Shown one piece after another: positions 4,869 to 6,622 of a DNA stretch of 6,622 nt. The notes under the pieces are model-generated. The model had not been told where the DNA came from, did not search any database, and saw nothing but the letters and a program-made list of their open reading frames with translations. A program made the translations under genes and the position numbers. Source of the stretch: an uncultured Planctomycetaceae bacterium (GTDB taxonomy: Bacteria; Planctomycetota; Planctomycetia; Pirellulales; UBA1268); the NCBI GenBank assembly GCA_903958265.1, contig CAJBSQ010000316.1, forward strand, positions 1-6,622, written 5' to 3'. Positions within the stretch are counted from its first letter, which is position 1, and each line of letters opens with the position of its first letter.

Positions 4869-6584
4869 ATGGCTCGGCTCACATCACTCGTCGCTGGTGC
4901 GGTGTTGCTCACGACGACAGCGGCCGCGACGGCCCGCAGCGATGATTTTCGCGTCACGCCCTACCTGCAGAATCCCACGAGCGACGCGATCACGATCCGC
5001 TGGCTAAGCGACACGGCCGATCCGGGCTCGCTCTCGATCAACGGCCAGATCCTCGGCTCAACGCCCACGCTCGCCGCCACGCTCGCGTACCAGGCAGCCG
5101 AACCGGCAGGCGATCGCTACCCGGGCCTGCCCTGGCTGCACTCGGTGCGGGTGACCGGCCTCAACGCCAACACGGCCTATCCATATGCCGTGAACCAAGG
5201 CGCGAGCACCGCGGCCGGAACCGTCGCCACGCCGATTCCCTCGGCCGCCACGAGCGGTCTTGCCGTCGCCAGCGGCGTGCGGTTGTTTGTCTATTCCGAC
5301 TCCGAGACTGAGCCCGAGTCGGCCGCAGCCCGCGTGACCTGGGCCGCGCCGGCGGGGGCGACGCGACCAGCCTGGGTGGGCGGCCTCTATCCGGCCACGC
5401 AGACCGTTGGCTACACGCAGAATCTCGCGATCGTGGCGGCCCGGGCAGCCGAGGCCCAGGCGGCGGGCCGAGCCACGCTGATCGCCCTGCCCGGCGACCT
5501 GGTCGAGAGCGGCGGCGAGCAACGCGACTGGGATGAGTTCTGGCGGCACTCCGCCGGCTCATACGGCAGCGTGGCCGCGAGCACGGCGATCGTGCCTGGC
5601 CTGGGCAACCACGATAACTATGGCGGCCCTGGAGCCCTCGGCGGCTACTCGCCCACCGCCGCGACGGCCGCCGTGGCCAAGTATCAGACCTACTTCGAAG
5701 TCCCCGATAACAACGCCACCTTCGCCGACCACACCGGCCGTTACCACCGGGTGGACTTCGGCCCTGTCACGCTGCTCACGATCGATTCGAGCAACGGCGG
5801 CAGCGACGGTACGGCCAGCGACACGAACTTCTTCCTCGACACCGCGGCCAACCCGCAGATCCCCGACTTCATGCCCGGCTCGCCCCAATACGAGTGGCTC
5901 GAAGGCCAACTGCAGTCAACGCAGGCCGCCGGCCAGATCACGTTCGTGCAGTATCACCACACGGCTTATTCCGTGGGCCCGCACGGCTACCCGGCCGGCA
6001 CCGGTGCCGGCTTCGACACCCAGTCGGGCCAGCCGCTGCGGGTGCTGACGCCGCTGCTGGCCCTCTACGACGTGGCGGCCGTCTTCTCGGGCCACGACGA
6101 GATGGTTGAACACTCGATCGTCGATGGCATCCACTTCTACGACGTGGGCGCCACCGGCGACGGGCTCCGCGGGCCGCAGAGCGATCTCACCAATCCGTTC
6201 CAGGCCTTTCTCGCCCACACAGACGCCCCGGAAATGTGGGCCGGCGACGTGCTCCTCGCCGGCGGCAAGCACTACGGCCACCTCGAAATCGACGTCACGC
6301 TGGCCGCGAGCGGTGGCTGGGATGTGTCGATCACGCCGGCCTACGCCTTCCCGCTGCTCTCGCCCACCAATCCCGGCGAGATCCTCGGCTGGGAACGGCG
6401 GACGTATGACGACGTGGTGACGTTTTTCGCGGTGCCCGAGCCGAATGCCCTGCTGCTGATGGCGGCGGCTGCCACGGCTCTGCAGGCGGGACTTTCCGTT
6501 CATCGCTTACGGAAGACGTCGGGATGCAAGGACGTGGAGGGGAGCGCCGTGCTCGATCCGGCGGTGGACTGCCATCAATCGTGA
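4869..6584 (+). CDS. Secreted calcineurin-like metallophosphoesterase with purple-acid-phosphatase N domain and PEP-CTERM signal
   Basis: Predicted extracytoplasmic phosphoesterase, 571 residues; the substrate is unknown. ATG 4869 begins a signal peptide (residues 1 to about 23) and is preceded by AGGAT at 4858-4862. Residues about 27-125 (RVTPYLQNPTSDAITIRW...) match the fibronectin-III-like domain N-terminal to purple acid phosphatases. The catalytic fold spans about 136-430: motif I YSDSE (D144, E146), motif II PGDLVESGG (D210), motif III GLGNHD (N247, H248), motif IV QYHH (H363 or H364) and motif V SGHDE (H409, E411). Family motifs I and V are normally DxH and GHxH; here both second positions are Glu. 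At the C-terminus, VPEP (522-525), a hydrophobic helix and HRLRK (545-549) form a PEP-CTERM sorting signal, implying exosortase-dependent surface sorting. About 22 further residues follow, which is unusual because the signal is normally terminal. Convincing family; reaction unproven. Confidence 0.87.
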   Translation: MARLTSLVAGAVLLTTTAAATARSDDFRVTPYLQNPTSDAITIRWLSDTADPGSLSINGQILGSTPTLAATLAYQAAEPAGDRYPGLPWLHSVRVTGLNANTAYPYAVNQGASTAAGTVATPIPSAATSGLAVASGVRLFVYSDSETEPESAAARVTWAAPAGATRPAWVGGLYPATQTVGYTQNLAIVAARAAEAQAAGRATLIALPGDLVESGGEQRDWDEFWRHSAGSYGSVAASTAIVPGLGNHDNYGGPGALGGYSPTAATAAVAKYQTYFEVPDNNATFADHTGRYHRVDFGPVTLLTIDSSNGGSDGTASDTNFFLDTAANPQIPDFMPGSPQYEWLEGQLQSTQAAGQITFVQYHHTAYSVGPHGYPAGTGAGFDTQSGQPLRVLTPLLALYDVAAVFSGHDEMVEHSIVDGIHFYDVGATGDGLRGPQSDLTNPFQAFLAHTDAPEMWAGDVLLAGGKHYGHLEIDVTLAASGGWDVSITPAYAFPLLSPTNPGEILGWERRTYDDVVTFFAVPEPNALLLMAAAATALQAGLSVHRLRKTSGCKDVEGSAVLDPAVDCHQS

Positions 6585-6622
6585 TTGCTCCGCAGCGGTT
6601 CGACCAGCGGGGCGCATGACTC

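Noticed and set aside
5058..5549. 163-codon minus-strand frame
   Set aside because: Antisense to the phosphoesterase and lacking any motif; typical shadow of a high-GC gene.
423..6584. The three complete genes as one functional system or operon
   Set aside because: Orientations alternate, each gene has its own spacing and start signals, and no shared substrate or partner can be read from the sequence. Export signals alone do not make them a system.
6576..6587. Inverted repeat CAATC-GT-GATTG over the phosphoesterase stop codon as a terminator
   Set aside because: The stem is only five base pairs with a two-base loop and no T tract follows.

Overview
The window looks like chromosomal DNA from a high-GC member of the Planctomycetota, probably Pirellulales-like. 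This is inferred from three things: a secreted cytochrome carrying leucine-rich-type repeats, a PEP-CTERM-tailed phosphoesterase, and a secreted family 9 pectate lyase with typical planctomycete architecture. No marker gene is present, so the assignment is provisional.

Layout. Bases 3-137 are the last 44 codons of a MarC-family membrane protein, followed by a likely intrinsic terminator ending in a C8T7 run. Bases 423-2933 (+) encode a secreted 836-residue protein that joins ten 23-residue LRR-like repeats to a di-haem cytochrome c of the RoxA / cytochrome c peroxidase-like type. Convergent to it, with a 67-bp gap, 3001-4314 (-) encodes a secreted PL9 pectate lyase with its calcium-binding aspartates and catalytic lysine apparently intact. 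The 554-bp divergent spacer 4315-4868 holds no confident gene. It does hold two groups of hairpins and an interrupted, weakly coding-like frame. Bases 4869-6584 (+) encode a secreted calcineurin-fold phosphoesterase with an N-terminal purple-acid-phosphatase-type beta domain and a C-terminal PEP-CTERM signal. Bases 6585-6622 hold nothing I can identify.

How the genes relate. The three complete genes are separately transcribed (+, -, +) and do not form an operon. All three products carry export signals, so the common theme is envelope or extracellular chemistry: redox, polysaccharide cleavage and phosphoester hydrolysis. Nothing in the sequence ties them into one pathway. The most unusual points are the LRR-like/di-haem cytochrome fusion and the phosphoesterase, in which both histidines expected at metal site 1 appear to be glutamates. 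I found no tRNA, rRNA, CRISPR array or intact mobile element.
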